A stretch of DNA of 64,000 bases, taken from contig NZ_JAFMTR010000020.1 in the NCBI RefSeq assembly GCF_018682675.1, positions 1 through 64,000 on the forward strand, read 5' to 3'. The notes below the pieces were generated by a model. That model ran no database searches. It had not been told where the DNA came from and was given only the letters and a program-made list of their open reading frames with translations. This document shows, in pieces, positions 25,380 to 33,979 of the stretch. Each line of letters opens with the position of its first letter. The stretch's first letter is position 1. Made by a program: the position numbers and the translations under genes. Source of the stretch: Sphingopyxis soli (lineage in GTDB: Bacteria; Pseudomonadota; Alphaproteobacteria; Sphingomonadales; Sphingomonadaceae).

Positions 25380-25553
25380 CCTCCCCCTTGATAGGGGAGG
25401 CAGCGAGACTTGCGAACTTGTTCGCTAGTCGCAGCGGTGGGGGTGTGCTTTCGGCCCGAAGTGACGGTGCGTGGATATGCCCTCGCCCTCATCCAACTGC
25501 GCCTAATCGCTTCGCGATAAGGCTGCGTATCCTTCTCCCATCGAGGGAGAAGG
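25380..25553. repeat. Palindromic repeat, family C, plus a terminator-like hairpin
   Basis: The left part has a CTCCCC-type stem, then CAGCGAGACTTG and TAGTCGCAGCGG followed by TGGGGG. These words also occur in the copy inside the 5-oxoprolinase gene (27136-27265), so the two are one family. The right end has CCTTCTCCC-N5-GGGAGAAGG (25531-25553), a perfect stem that may end or stabilise the 5-oxoprolinase message. Confidence 0.7.
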
Positions 25554-25572
25554 AGGCGGTGCAGCGATGCTT

Positions 25573-28500
25573 TCAATCCCGATCCCCCTTTGCATTTCCA
25601 TAACCCCCGCCGCCGGGTGTCTCGATCACAAAGGCGTCGCCCGCTTCGAGATCGGCGCTGCCGGTGGCGCCCAGCATCTCGATCCGGCCGTCGGCGCGTT
25701 CGACCCAGTTGCGGCCGGGCGCGGCGTCGTCGCCGCCCGCGAGGCCCGCGGGCGCGATCTTGCGACGGTTCGCGAGGATGTTGGCGGCCATCGCCTCGCG
25801 GAAGCGGATGCGGCGGGTGGCGCCGTCGCCGCCATGCCAGCGGCCCTTGCCGCCCGAGCCCTTGCGGATCGAAAATTCCTCGACGATCACGGGGAAGCGC
25901 GTTTCCATGACTTCGGGATCGGTCATGCGGCTGTTGGTCATATGCGTCTGGATGACGTCGGTGCCATCGAAGCCCGGGCCGGCGCCCGATCCGCCGGCGA
26001 TCGTTTCATAATATTGGTGCGCGTCGTTGCCGAAGGTGAAATTGTTCATCGTCCCCTGCGCACCGGCCATCGCGCCGAAAGCGATGAACAGCGCATCGGT
26101 GATGACCTGGCTCGTCTCGACATTGCCCGCGACGACCGCGGCGGGGTAGCGGGGCGAAAGCATCGAGTCCGGCGGCACGATCAGCGTAACGGGCGCAAGG
26201 CAGCCCTCGTTCATCGGGATCGGGTCGTCGAGCATCGTGCGCAGGACATAGAGGACGGCGGCGCGGACGACGGGCATCGGTGCGTTGAAGTTGTCGGGGA
26301 GCGTCGGCGACGAACCGGTGAAGTCGATCGTGACGTGGCGCGCTTCGCGATCGACTTTCACGGCAACCGCGACCTCGGCGCCATTGTCCATCGCATAGGT
26401 GAAGGCGCCATCGTCGAGCCGCGCGATGAGCTGACGGACGGCCGCCTCTGCCTGCCGCTGGCCGTACGCCATATAGGCGGCGACGGTCGCGGCGCCGTGT
26501 GCGGCGCTGAGGTCGGCGAGAGCACTCGCGCCGCGCTGGCAGGCCGCGACCTGCGCCTTGAGATCGGCGATGTTCAGCGCGGGGTTGCGCGCGGGCCAGT
26601 CGCTTGAGGTCAGATGTGCTTGAACATTTGCGTGGAGGAAATGTCCGTTGTCGACGATCAGCATATTGTCAAAGAGGATGCCTTCGTCGTCGATGCTCCT
26701 GCTGTCAGGGGGCATCGAACCGGGGGCGATGCCGCCAAGGTCGGCGTGATGGCCGCGCGCAGCGACGAAGAAGCTCGGCGTGTCGCCTTCGACAAAGACC
26801 GGCATGATGACAGTGATGTCGGGCAGATGCGTGCCGCCGTCGTAGGGGGCGTTGAGCGCATAGGCGTCGCCGCGCCGGATGCCGCGGCCGTCGCCGGTGC
26901 GCTGGCGGAGGATGGTGCGGACGCTTTCGCCCATCGAGCCGAGGTGGACGGGCATGTGCGGGGCGTTGGCGACGAGGCGGCCTTCGCCGTCGAAGATCGC
27001 GCAGGAGAAGTCGAGCCGCTCGCGGATGTTGATCGACGAGGCGCTATGCTGGAGCGCGCCGCCCATTTCCTCGGCGATCGCCATGAACAGGCTGTTGAAG
27101 ATTTCGAGGCGGATCGGGTCGGGGGCTGCATCGACGCCCTCCCCTGAAGGGGAGGGCAGCGAGACTTGGACCGGCGAAGCCGGGCTTAGTCGCAGCGGGT
27201 GGGGGCCATCGGCCGTGCGCAAGGCCGATGGCCCCCACCCCAACCCCTCCCCTGAAGGGGAGGGGCTTATTTGGGTCTTGGCAAGCCGCAGCGTCCCTTC
27301 ATGCTCGACCGTCGCATTCCAGCCCGGCTCGACGACGGTGGTCGAGAGCGCGTCGATGATGATCGCGGGGCCGGCGATGGCGCGGCCGGGGGCTAGGGCG
27401 CTGCGCTGGTGGAGCGGGACGTCGTGCGCCGCGCCGGCGAGCCATGCGGTGACGATCTCGGGAGCGGTTTCGGACGAGGCGGGGGGCGGGGGCAGCGCTG
27501 CGGGGGCGTCGCCCGTCTCGGTCAACTCGACGCGGATGCGGTCGACGACCAGATTGGCGTGCGGCGCGTAGCCGAAGCGCTGGCGGAAGGCGGCGGCGAA
27601 GGCCTGCGCGACGTCGGAGGGCGGGGCGAGCGGAAGTTCGATCGCATTGTCGCTGTCAGCGAGGCGGACGAAGACCAGGGTTTCGCGGCTGGTTTCCGCG
27701 CCTTCCGCCAGGTCGGTGCGGGCTTGATCCGACAGGTCGGCTTCCGCGGCCGCGAGCGTCGCGGCGCAATCGGCGTCGAGTTTCAACGCCAATGTGCGCT
27801 CGCGGATCGCCGAGGGCTTGGCGAGGCCCATGCCATAGGCGGAGAGCACCCCGGCGAGCGGGTGGAGGAGGATTTCGTCGACCCCGAGCGCGTCGGCGAC
27901 AAGGCAGACATGCTGACCTGCCGCGCCGCCGAAACCGACAAGGCTGTAACCCTGCGTCACGTCATGGCCGCGCGCGATGGTGATGCGCTTGATCGCGTTC
28001 GCCATCTGCCGGACCGCGATGGCGAGCAGGCCTTCGGCGAGGGTTTCGGGAGCGATGCTGCCGATTTCCGCTGCCATCGCCGCAAACTTCTGCACAACGA
28101 CCTCGCGGTCGAGCGGCCGGTCGCCGTTCGGTCCGAAAAGCTTCGGGAAATGGTCGGGCTGGATCTTGCCGAGCAGCACATTGCAGTCGGTGACGGTGAG
28201 CGGTCCGCCGCGGCCATAGGCGGCGGGGCCGGGGTTTGCGCCCGCGCTTTCGGGGCCGACGGTGAGCCGCGCGCCGTCCCAGCGGCAAATCGAGCCGCCG
28301 CCGGCAGCGACGGTGTGGATGCGGAGCATCGGGGCGCGGATGCGGGTGCCGGCGACGATCGTTTCATTGTCGCGCTCCAGGCGCCCCGCATAATGGCTGA
28401 CGTCGGTCGAGGTGCCGCCCATGTCGAAGCCGATGAGGCGGGTCTTGCCGAGCGGAGCCGCGCTCCCGACCATGCCGACGATGCCGCCCGCGGGGCCGGA

Positions 28501-29286
28501 GAGGATCGCGTCGCGGCCGTGGAAGGCGGCGGCGGAGGCGAGGCCGCCCGAGCTTTTCATGAACTGCGGGTCGATGCCCCCATCCGATCCAGCGCCGAGT
28601 TGGGCGACGAACTGGCGGACATAATGGTGGAGGACGGGCGAAAGATAGGCGTCGGCAAGCGTCGTGTCGCCGCGGCCGACGAGCTTGATCAGTGCGCTGA
28701 CCTCGTGGCTGGTCGAGATTTGGGTGAAGCCGACCGCGGCGGCGATTTCGGCAAGGCGAAGCTCGTGCGCGGGGTAGCGGTAGCCGTGCATGAGGACGAT
28801 GGCGATGCTGGCGAGCCCGCGGTCGCGGGCGGCTTGCAATGCGGCGCGGGCCTGTTCCTCGTCGAGCGGGGTCAGGACAGCACCGTCGGGACCGACGCGT
28901 TCGGCGATTTCGGCGACCTCGGCGTGCGGCGGCGGGGTGCGTTGGAGTTTGCGCGCGAACAGGTCGGGCCGGTCCTGATAGCCGATGGTCAGGGCGTCGC
29001 CGAAGCCGCGCGTGATCGCGAGCAGCGTCGGTTCGCCCTTGCGTTCGAGGAGGGCATTGGTCGCGACGGTCGAGCCCATGCGGACCGCGAACCGCGGAAG
29101 CGGGCCGCTGCCCGCGCCGGTGAGGTCGCGGATCGCATTGACCGCGGCGTCGCCGGGTCGCGCGGGATCTTCGCTCAGATATTTGGTGGTGACGACGGCG
29201 CCGTCGGGGCTGCGCGCCACGACATCGGTGAACGTGCCGCCGCGGTCGATCCAGATATGCCAGCGGTCGTCAGTTTGCAGAGCCAT
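25573..29286 (-). CDS. oplAH: 5-oxoprolinase, HyuA-HyuB fusion (ATP-dependent)
   Basis: A 1237-residue enzyme that opens 5-oxoproline (pyroglutamate) to glutamate with ATP. The N-terminal hydantoinase A part starts WIDRGGTFTDVVARSPDG and includes GFDMGGTSTDVS; the C-terminal hydantoinase B part runs from IRLEIFNSLFMAIAEEMG to the end with GGSGAGPGFDGTDVIQTHMT. The linker (about residues 675-717) contains sequence translated from a palindromic repeat, including two PSPSGEG words, making the protein longer than typical bacterial versions. Its start overlaps the end of the HWE kinase gene by 17 bases, and the DUF969/DUF979 transporter follows. The close family alternative is N-methylhydantoinase, less likely given the transporter. 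Confidence 0.9.
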   Translation of the reverse strand: MALQTDDRWHIWIDRGGTFTDVVARSPDGAVVTTKYLSEDPARPGDAAVNAIRDLTGAGSGPLPRFAVRMGSTVATNALLERKGEPTLLAITRGFGDALTIGYQDRPDLFARKLQRTPPPHAEVAEIAERVGPDGAVLTPLDEEQARAALQAARDRGLASIAIVLMHGYRYPAHELRLAEIAAAVGFTQISTSHEVSALIKLVGRGDTTLADAYLSPVLHHYVRQFVAQLGAGSDGGIDPQFMKSSGGLASAAAFHGRDAILSGPAGGIVGMVGSAAPLGKTRLIGFDMGGTSTDVSHYAGRLERDNETIVAGTRIRAPMLRIHTVAAGGGSICRWDGARLTVGPESAGANPGPAAYGRGGPLTVTDCNVLLGKIQPDHFPKLFGPNGDRPLDREVVVQKFAAMAAEIGSIAPETLAEGLLAIAVRQMANAIKRITIARGHDVTQGYSLVGFGGAAGQHVCLVADALGVDEILLHPLAGVLSAYGMGLAKPSAIRERTLALKLDADCAATLAAAEADLSDQARTDLAEGAETSRETLVFVRLADSDNAIELPLAPPSDVAQAFAAAFRQRFGYAPHANLVVDRIRVELTETGDAPAALPPPPASSETAPEIVTAWLAGAAHDVPLHQRSALAPGRAIAGPAIIIDALSTTVVEPGWNATVEHEGTLRLAKTQISPSPSGEGLGWGPSALRTADGPHPLRLSPASPVQVSLPSPSGEGVDAAPDPIRLEIFNSLFMAIAEEMGGALQHSASSINIRERLDFSCAIFDGEGRLVANAPHMPVHLGSMGESVRTILRQRTGDGRGIRRGDAYALNAPYDGGTHLPDITVIMPVFVEGDTPSFFVAARGHHADLGGIAPGSMPPDSRSIDDEGILFDNMLIVDNGHFLHANVQAHLTSSDWPARNPALNIADLKAQVAACQRGASALADLSAAHGAATVAAYMAYGQRQAEAAVRQLIARLDDGAFTYAMDNGAEVAVAVKVDREARHVTIDFTGSSPTLPDNFNAPMPVVRAAVLYVLRTMLDDPIPMNEGCLAPVTLIVPPDSMLSPRYPAAVVAGNVETSQVITDALFIAFGAMAGAQGTMNNFTFGNDAHQYYETIAGGSGAGPGFDGTDVIQTHMTNSRMTDPEVMETRFPVIVEEFSIRKGSGGKGRWHGGDGATRRIRFREAMAANILANRRKIAPAGLAGGDDAAPGRNWVERADGRIEMLGATGSADLEAGDAFVIETPGGGGYGNAKGDRD
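27136..27265. repeat. Palindromic repeat inside the 5-oxoprolinase gene
   Basis: Three perfect stems in 130 bases: GCCCTCCCCT-GA-AGGGGAGGGC (27136-27157), an 18-base-pair stem with arms 27197-27214 and 27223-27240, and CCCCTCCCCT-GA-AGGGGAGGGG (27244-27265). It shares CAGCGAGACTTG and TAGTCGCAGCGG with the intergenic copy at 25380. It is open in the reading frame and lies between the HyuA and HyuB domains. Confidence 0.85.
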
Positions 29287-30892
29287 CGTCCGGCCAGCGG
29301 ATGAGGATTGTCAGGCTGTTGTCAACGGCGGTGCGATCCCAGCTGCCCTTCAATTGCCGTTCGATCAGCGATCGGATGAACTGGGTACCGAAGCTTTCGG
29401 TGTCGATCTGCGGCGGCGCGGTCAGGCCGGTTTCGGTCCAGCGAAATTCGACCTGGCCGGCCTCGATGCGCCAGCCGACGGCCAGATCGCCGCCGCGTCC
29501 GGACAGCGCGCCATATTTGATGCTGTTCGTGACGAGCTCGTGGACCGCAAGCGTAATCGCCTGCGCGCTCTCGTCATCGAGGCAAACGACGGGGCCGTCG
29601 AGCGCCGCCAGACGCTCGCCCGACCAGCCGGCGATTTCCAGTTCGCGGTGGACGATGCGGCCGAGCTCGACGGTATCGACCGCGCCGGTGACGAGCATCT
29701 GTTTGGCATCGGAGAGCGCGCGCATGCGGCCGTCGAATTTCGTTTCGAACTCCTCCAGGCTTGCGGACTCGCGGAGAGTGATGCGCGCGAGCGCACCGAT
29801 GCGGGCGAAGGCGTTCTTCATCCGGTGCGCCATCTCGCCGATCATCAGCTCGCGGTCCTCGGCGTGGCGCGCCTGCTCGGCAGCGAGCGCCTGTGCCATC
29901 CCGACACGGCGCTGCTGGACGCGGTGGAGCTGGGTCGCCAGAATGGCGAGCAGGACGCCGAAAACGAAGATGGCGAAAGGGCGGCCGAGCCGTTCGAGAA
30001 AGCGGCCGTAGGAAATGCGCATCGTCCATTCGCGATCGGCAACGCGCAATTTTTGCTCGTGCGCGTCCCAGCCGACCTTGCCATGGCGATAAAGAAGCTG
30101 GGCTTTCGGGCCGTCGCCGGCATAGACCTCGAGGCCGTCGATCCCGCGGATCTGTTCGCCGAGGACCGCCTTCATCATGTCCTCGCTGCGAAAGGGAGCG
30201 TAGACGAACGCTTCGATCGGGCGCGCACCGGGGCGCGTCGCGACATTGGTCAGCGGCGAGGCGGGTAGCCGAGCATAGACCGGGATATAGATCAGAAAGC
30301 CCTTCTGCTTCCTCGTCGCCATGCGTTCCTGCGCGAGTTCGACGACGCCGCTCGCGGCGGGCTCACCGGTCTGCCAGGCGCGGCGCATTGCGGCGCGGCG
30401 CGTCGGGTCGCTGTACATGTCGAAGCCGAGCGCGACATGACGGCGCGGGGTATAGGGCTCGACGAGCGTGACCGCGAAGCCGATCTTCTGATCGGTGGCC
30501 GCTGGCCACACCTTGATATCTTTTCCGTAATTCTGGCGGAGCTGCGCTTCGGCGAGGCCAGGGGCGCCGGCAGGGAAGGCGGTGGCTATACCGACCCCTT
30601 CCATGCCCGGGGTACGGACCTGCGGCCGGAGCGACGACAGATAGGCGCGGATGCCCGGGCCGCTCGACCTGGCGTCCGACTGGTAAAGCGCACGGACGCC
30701 TTCGAGCACCGAGACATGGTCGCGCAGCCGCATATTGATCTGCATCGCGACACGCGCCGCCTGATCGGCTTCCTCGGACTGGTTGTAAAGAAAGCTCGCG
30801 GCGGCGGCGGTGAGCGTCGCAAGCAGGATGACGAGGCCAACAAAGCGGGCGAGCAGGCCCATCAGCCGATCTGCCCAGGTTGAGGGGCGCAT
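29270..30892 (-). CDS. CHASE-domain HWE-family sensor histidine kinase
   Basis: A membrane sensor kinase of about 540 residues. An N-terminal membrane helix (FVGLVILLATLTAAAASF) precedes an extracytoplasmic CHASE domain (about residues 60-290, with GIATAFPAGAPGL), a second helix (IFVFGVLLAILATQL), and an HWE/HisKA_2 kinase core: the phosphorylated histidine in EMAHRMKNAFARI, the HELVTNSIKYGALS N-box and the FRWTE motif that names the family. No receiver domain or partner regulator is nearby. Its 3' end overlaps the 5-oxoprolinase start by 17 bases. The ATG at 30892 has CAGGA upstream; a GTG 20 codons earlier is possible. Confidence 0.87.
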   Translation of the reverse strand: MRPSTWADRLMGLLARFVGLVILLATLTAAAASFLYNQSEEADQAARVAMQINMRLRDHVSVLEGVRALYQSDARSSGPGIRAYLSSLRPQVRTPGMEGVGIATAFPAGAPGLAEAQLRQNYGKDIKVWPAATDQKIGFAVTLVEPYTPRRHVALGFDMYSDPTRRAAMRRAWQTGEPAASGVVELAQERMATRKQKGFLIYIPVYARLPASPLTNVATRPGARPIEAFVYAPFRSEDMMKAVLGEQIRGIDGLEVYAGDGPKAQLLYRHGKVGWDAHEQKLRVADREWTMRISYGRFLERLGRPFAIFVFGVLLAILATQLHRVQQRRVGMAQALAAEQARHAEDRELMIGEMAHRMKNAFARIGALARITLRESASLEEFETKFDGRMRALSDAKQMLVTGAVDTVELGRIVHRELEIAGWSGERLAALDGPVVCLDDESAQAITLAVHELVTNSIKYGALSGRGGDLAVGWRIEAGQVEFRWTETGLTAPPQIDTESFGTQFIRSLIERQLKGSWDRTAVDNSLTILIRWPDDGSAN

Positions 30893-31063
30893 TGCGAACA
30901 TCCTGCTGATGGCTGCCGCGGCAGCGCCCCCCTCCAGGCGCCGATGTTTCACGCCCGCGCGTCGATGGCAAGCTTATTTCTTTGCCGCCCGGATCCGTCG
31001 CGCGGGTTGCGTCGCCCCGCCCTTAACCTATGCTGTGAAAGCAGAATAAAGGGAGATTGCAGG

Positions 31064-31717
31064 ATGATCATCTATGGCTCGGTGGTGTCGCCGTTCGTGC
31101 GCAAATTGCTCGGTTATCTGGGCGAAAAGGGGATCGATTTCGAGCTGAAGGGCGTAGGGATCGGCGACCCCGATCCGGGCTTTCGCGCCGCCTCGCCGCT
31201 CGGAAAAATGCCGGCGATGGACGATGACGGTTTCCTGCTCGCCGATTCGAGCGCGATCATCCATTATCTCGAGGCCAGGCACCCCGAGCCCCCGCTGATC
31301 CCGGCCGATCCGCAACAGCGCGGGCGGGTGATCTGGTGGGATGAATTCGGCGACACGGTGTTCGCGGCGTGCAGCGGCAAGATGTTCTTCAACCGCATCG
31401 TCTCGCCCAAATTTCTCGGTCGCGAGGGCGACCTCGCGGCGGCTGCGCAGGCCGAGGCCGAAGAATTGCCGAAGCTGCTCGATTATCTGGAGAGCGCGAT
31501 CCCCGCGTCGGGCTATCTGGTCGGCGACCGCTTCACGCTCGCCGATCTTGCGGTCGCTTCCCCGCTGATGAATTTACGCCATTGCGGTGCGTGCATCGAC
31601 GCGGCGAAACACCCGAAGACCGCGGCATGGAGCGAAGCGATCCTGTCGCGCCCCAGCCTCGCGCCGTGGGTCGAGAAGGAGGAGCGGATGATGGCGAAAG
31701 TGCTGGCGGCCGTCTGA
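31064..31717 (+). CDS. Glutathione S-transferase family protein
   Basis: A 217-residue cytoplasmic GST. The thioredoxin-like N-terminal domain shows MIIYGSVVSPFVRKLLGYL with the active-site serine region, the cis-proline loop in PLGKMPAMDDDG and the glutathione-contacting DSSAIIHYLE. The C-terminal helical domain includes YLVGDRFTLADLAVASPL, the N-capping motif of the fold. The ATG at 31064 follows GGGAG at a distance of about eight bases. It is divergent from the kinase gene with a roughly 170-base spacer. The substrate class cannot be determined. Confidence 0.9.
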   Translation: MIIYGSVVSPFVRKLLGYLGEKGIDFELKGVGIGDPDPGFRAASPLGKMPAMDDDGFLLADSSAIIHYLEARHPEPPLIPADPQQRGRVIWWDEFGDTVFAACSGKMFFNRIVSPKFLGREGDLAAAAQAEAEELPKLLDYLESAIPASGYLVGDRFTLADLAVASPLMNLRHCGACIDAAKHPKTAAWSEAILSRPSLAPWVEKEERMMAKVLAAV

Positions 31718-31784
31718 CCTTTCGCTCGGCACCGTCAGATAATTTTAAGCAGCGCCTCCTAGTCTGGTGGCGAGGAACAGAACC

Positions 31785-32258
31785 GTGCAAGCCCGATATC
31801 CTTTGCCGCTCCACCATAGCTGGCCGCTCTATGAGCGCGCGCGCCACTTCGACCTCGGCTGGGCCCAGCGGACGAGCGTGCGGGTGCCCGACCGGCCAGG
31901 GACCGATACGCCCGAGGATGCCGAGGCGATCGCGCGGCTGGGTGCGGGCGTGTGGCATTGCGACCTTGCGACCAACCGACTGAGTTGGACCGATACGGTG
32001 TACGATCTTTTCGGCCTGCCGCGTGGCTCGGACGTCGCGCGGGCGGCGGCGGTGGCGCAATATTGCGAGGGATCGCGCGCCGCGATGGAACGGCTGCGGG
32101 CGCACGCCATCGCGCATCGCCGCGGTTTCACGCTCGACGTCGAGATCGGCCCGGCGCGGGCGCAGACGCGCTGGATCCGGCTGATCGCCGCGCCGGTGTG
32201 CGAGGACGGCCATGTCGTCGCGCTCCACGGCCTGAAATTTCCGGTCCCCCAAGGCTGA
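31785..32258 (+). CDS. PAS-like sensor domain protein
   Basis: A 157-residue protein that appears to consist of one PAS-type domain: GAGVWHCDLATNRLSWTDTV, YDLFGLPRG, and the strand-rich end TLDVEIGPARAQTRWIRLIA. The pattern (W-x-x-D-L and RWIR) matches PAS_3-like domains found before HWE kinases or GGDEF modules, but no output domain follows. The first 50 residues are unrecognised. The GTG at 31785 is chosen because GAGG lies nine bases upstream; a GTG at 31767 is also in frame. It may be a stand-alone sensor, or the remnant of a larger signalling protein. Confidence 0.6.
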   Translation: MQARYPLPLHHSWPLYERARHFDLGWAQRTSVRVPDRPGTDTPEDAEAIARLGAGVWHCDLATNRLSWTDTVYDLFGLPRGSDVARAAAVAQYCEGSRAAMERLRAHAIAHRRGFTLDVEIGPARAQTRWIRLIAAPVCEDGHVVALHGLKFPVPQG

Positions 32259-32267
32259 CCAAAGCGG

Positions 32268-33845
32268 TCAGCGCAGCGCAATCTCGCGGGTGATCCCGAT
32301 CGCGTCCAGAAACGCCGGATCGTGACTGACCACGAGCAGCGCCCCGTCATAGGCGGCGAGCCCCATTTCGATCGCGGCCAGCGATTCGATGTCGAGGTGA
32401 TTGCCAGGCTCGTCGAGGATCAGCAGTTGCGGCGGCTGCGGGGCGCCGAGGACGCAGGCGAGGCCGGCGCGCAGCATCTGGCCGCCGCTCAGCGATCCGA
32501 CCGTCCGGTCCGCGGCGTCGGCGCGGAAGCGGAAGCGGGCGAGCGCGGCGCGGCACTGGTTGTTCGTCGTCCCCGGACTGAGGGCAAGGAAATTGTCGGC
32601 GATCGACAGCGACGGGTCGACCAGCGAAACGCGCTGGTCGAACATCGCGAACGGCACCTGCGTGCGCGCCGTGCCCGACCAAGGGCCGATCGTACCCGCC
32701 ACAAGTGCGAGCAAAGTCGATTTCCCCGAACCATTGGGCCCGGTGATCGCAACGCGCTCAGGGCCAGCGATCGTCAGCGACAAGTCGCGGATGACGGGTT
32801 GCCCCTCGATATAGCCGGCCGTCACATCGTCGAGCGCGAGAACAGTTCGCGAGGCGGCCAGCCCGGTCGGGGGCAGTCCTGCCGACAGGGGATCGACGAC
32901 TTCGATCTTCGTGCGTGCCGCCAATAGCTGGGCCTGTGCTGCGTCGCGCTGGCGCCCGGCGAGGCGGCTTGCCGCGGCGCGTGTCTCTTCGGCGCGGCGC
33001 TTCTGTCCGCCGACGATGATCTTTGGCATGTCGCCGCGCGCCGCCTTGCGCCGACCGCCCGCGTCGCGCCGGTCCTGCCTTTCGGTCGCGACCTGCGCCT
33101 CGCGCCGGGCGGCGTCCAGCCGCTTTTCCGCGTCGGCGAGTTCGGCCTCGACCGCCGCGCGTTCGATCTCTTTGCGCGAGCGATAGGCGCTCCAGCCGCC
33201 GCCGTAGCGCGCGGCGCCGAGGCCGGAGAGTTCGACGATCGCGTCCATCTCCTCAAGCAGTTCGCGATCATGGCTGACGACGATTGCGCCGCCGCGCCAG
33301 CCGCGCAGCAAATCGCGCACCGCAGCGCGCCCGTCCCGGTCGAGATTGTTGGTGGGTTCGTCGAGGAGCAAGAAGTCGGGCGCGGCGAATATCGCAGCGG
33401 CAAGCGCCGCGCGCGTGCGCTGGCCGCCCGACAGGTGCGGCAGCGGGGTGTCCGCTGAAAGCGAAAGGCCGACCTTCGCGAGCGCTTCGTCGATCCGCGC
33501 CTCGAGCGTCCAATCGGCGTCGCCGATATCTTCGGCGCTCGCATCGCCAGCTTCGGCCTTGCGGAGCAGCGCGAGCGAGTCGCGGGCGTCGAACAGGTCG
33601 GCGATCGTCTCGTCCGGGTCGACCTGCACCGTCTGGCGCAGCATTGCGACGCTGCCGTCGACCGCGACCGAGCCGGAGGCGGGCTGGCGCTCGCCGGTGA
33701 GCAGGTACAGCAGCGTCGATTTGCCGACCCCGTTGCGGCCGACGACTCCGACGCGCTCGCGCTGGAACCGAAGGTCGATGTCGGAGAGGACGGGGCGGCC
33801 GTCGGGCGTGGACCAACCGAGGTTGGCAAGGGTGATCGAGGGCAT
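32268..33845 (-). CDS. ABC-F family ATP-binding protein
   Basis: A 525-residue soluble protein with two ABC ATPase domains and no membrane segments. Domain 1 has GRNGVGKSTLLYLL, LSGGQRTRAAL and LLLDEPTNNLD; domain 2 has GPNGSGKSTLLALV, LSGGQMLRAGL and LILDEPGNHLD, with glycine in place of the usual threonine. The linker (about residues 230-310) is rich in charged residues like the ribosome-contacting P-site tract linker. ABC-F proteins act on ribosomes in translation or antibiotic protection. The ATG at 33845 is used; a TTG two codons earlier has a better-spaced AGGA. Confidence 0.88.
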   Translation of the reverse strand: MPSITLANLGWSTPDGRPVLSDIDLRFQRERVGVVGRNGVGKSTLLYLLTGERQPASGSVAVDGSVAMLRQTVQVDPDETIADLFDARDSLALLRKAEAGDASAEDIGDADWTLEARIDEALAKVGLSLSADTPLPHLSGGQRTRAALAAAIFAAPDFLLLDEPTNNLDRDGRAAVRDLLRGWRGGAIVVSHDRELLEEMDAIVELSGLGAARYGGGWSAYRSRKEIERAAVEAELADAEKRLDAARREAQVATERQDRRDAGGRRKAARGDMPKIIVGGQKRRAEETRAAASRLAGRQRDAAQAQLLAARTKIEVVDPLSAGLPPTGLAASRTVLALDDVTAGYIEGQPVIRDLSLTIAGPERVAITGPNGSGKSTLLALVAGTIGPWSGTARTQVPFAMFDQRVSLVDPSLSIADNFLALSPGTTNNQCRAALARFRFRADAADRTVGSLSGGQMLRAGLACVLGAPQPPQLLILDEPGNHLDIESLAAIEMGLAAYDGALLVVSHDPAFLDAIGITREIALR

Positions 33846-33979
33846 GGACAAGGCTTTCCTGAAGGCACGGCGTGGCGGCGATGCGTTCAGTTGCGATCCA
33901 TGATCCTGCGGACTCCCTGCTGGCTACTGCGAACCCTATACCGGAAGGGGGGCGGTCTCCGCAAGGCCGGGCCTTGCGT

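Noticed and set aside
27409-29304. A rightward open frame of 631 codons antisense to the 5-oxoprolinase
   Set aside because: Same reason: the opposite strand encodes a complete enzyme with family motifs.
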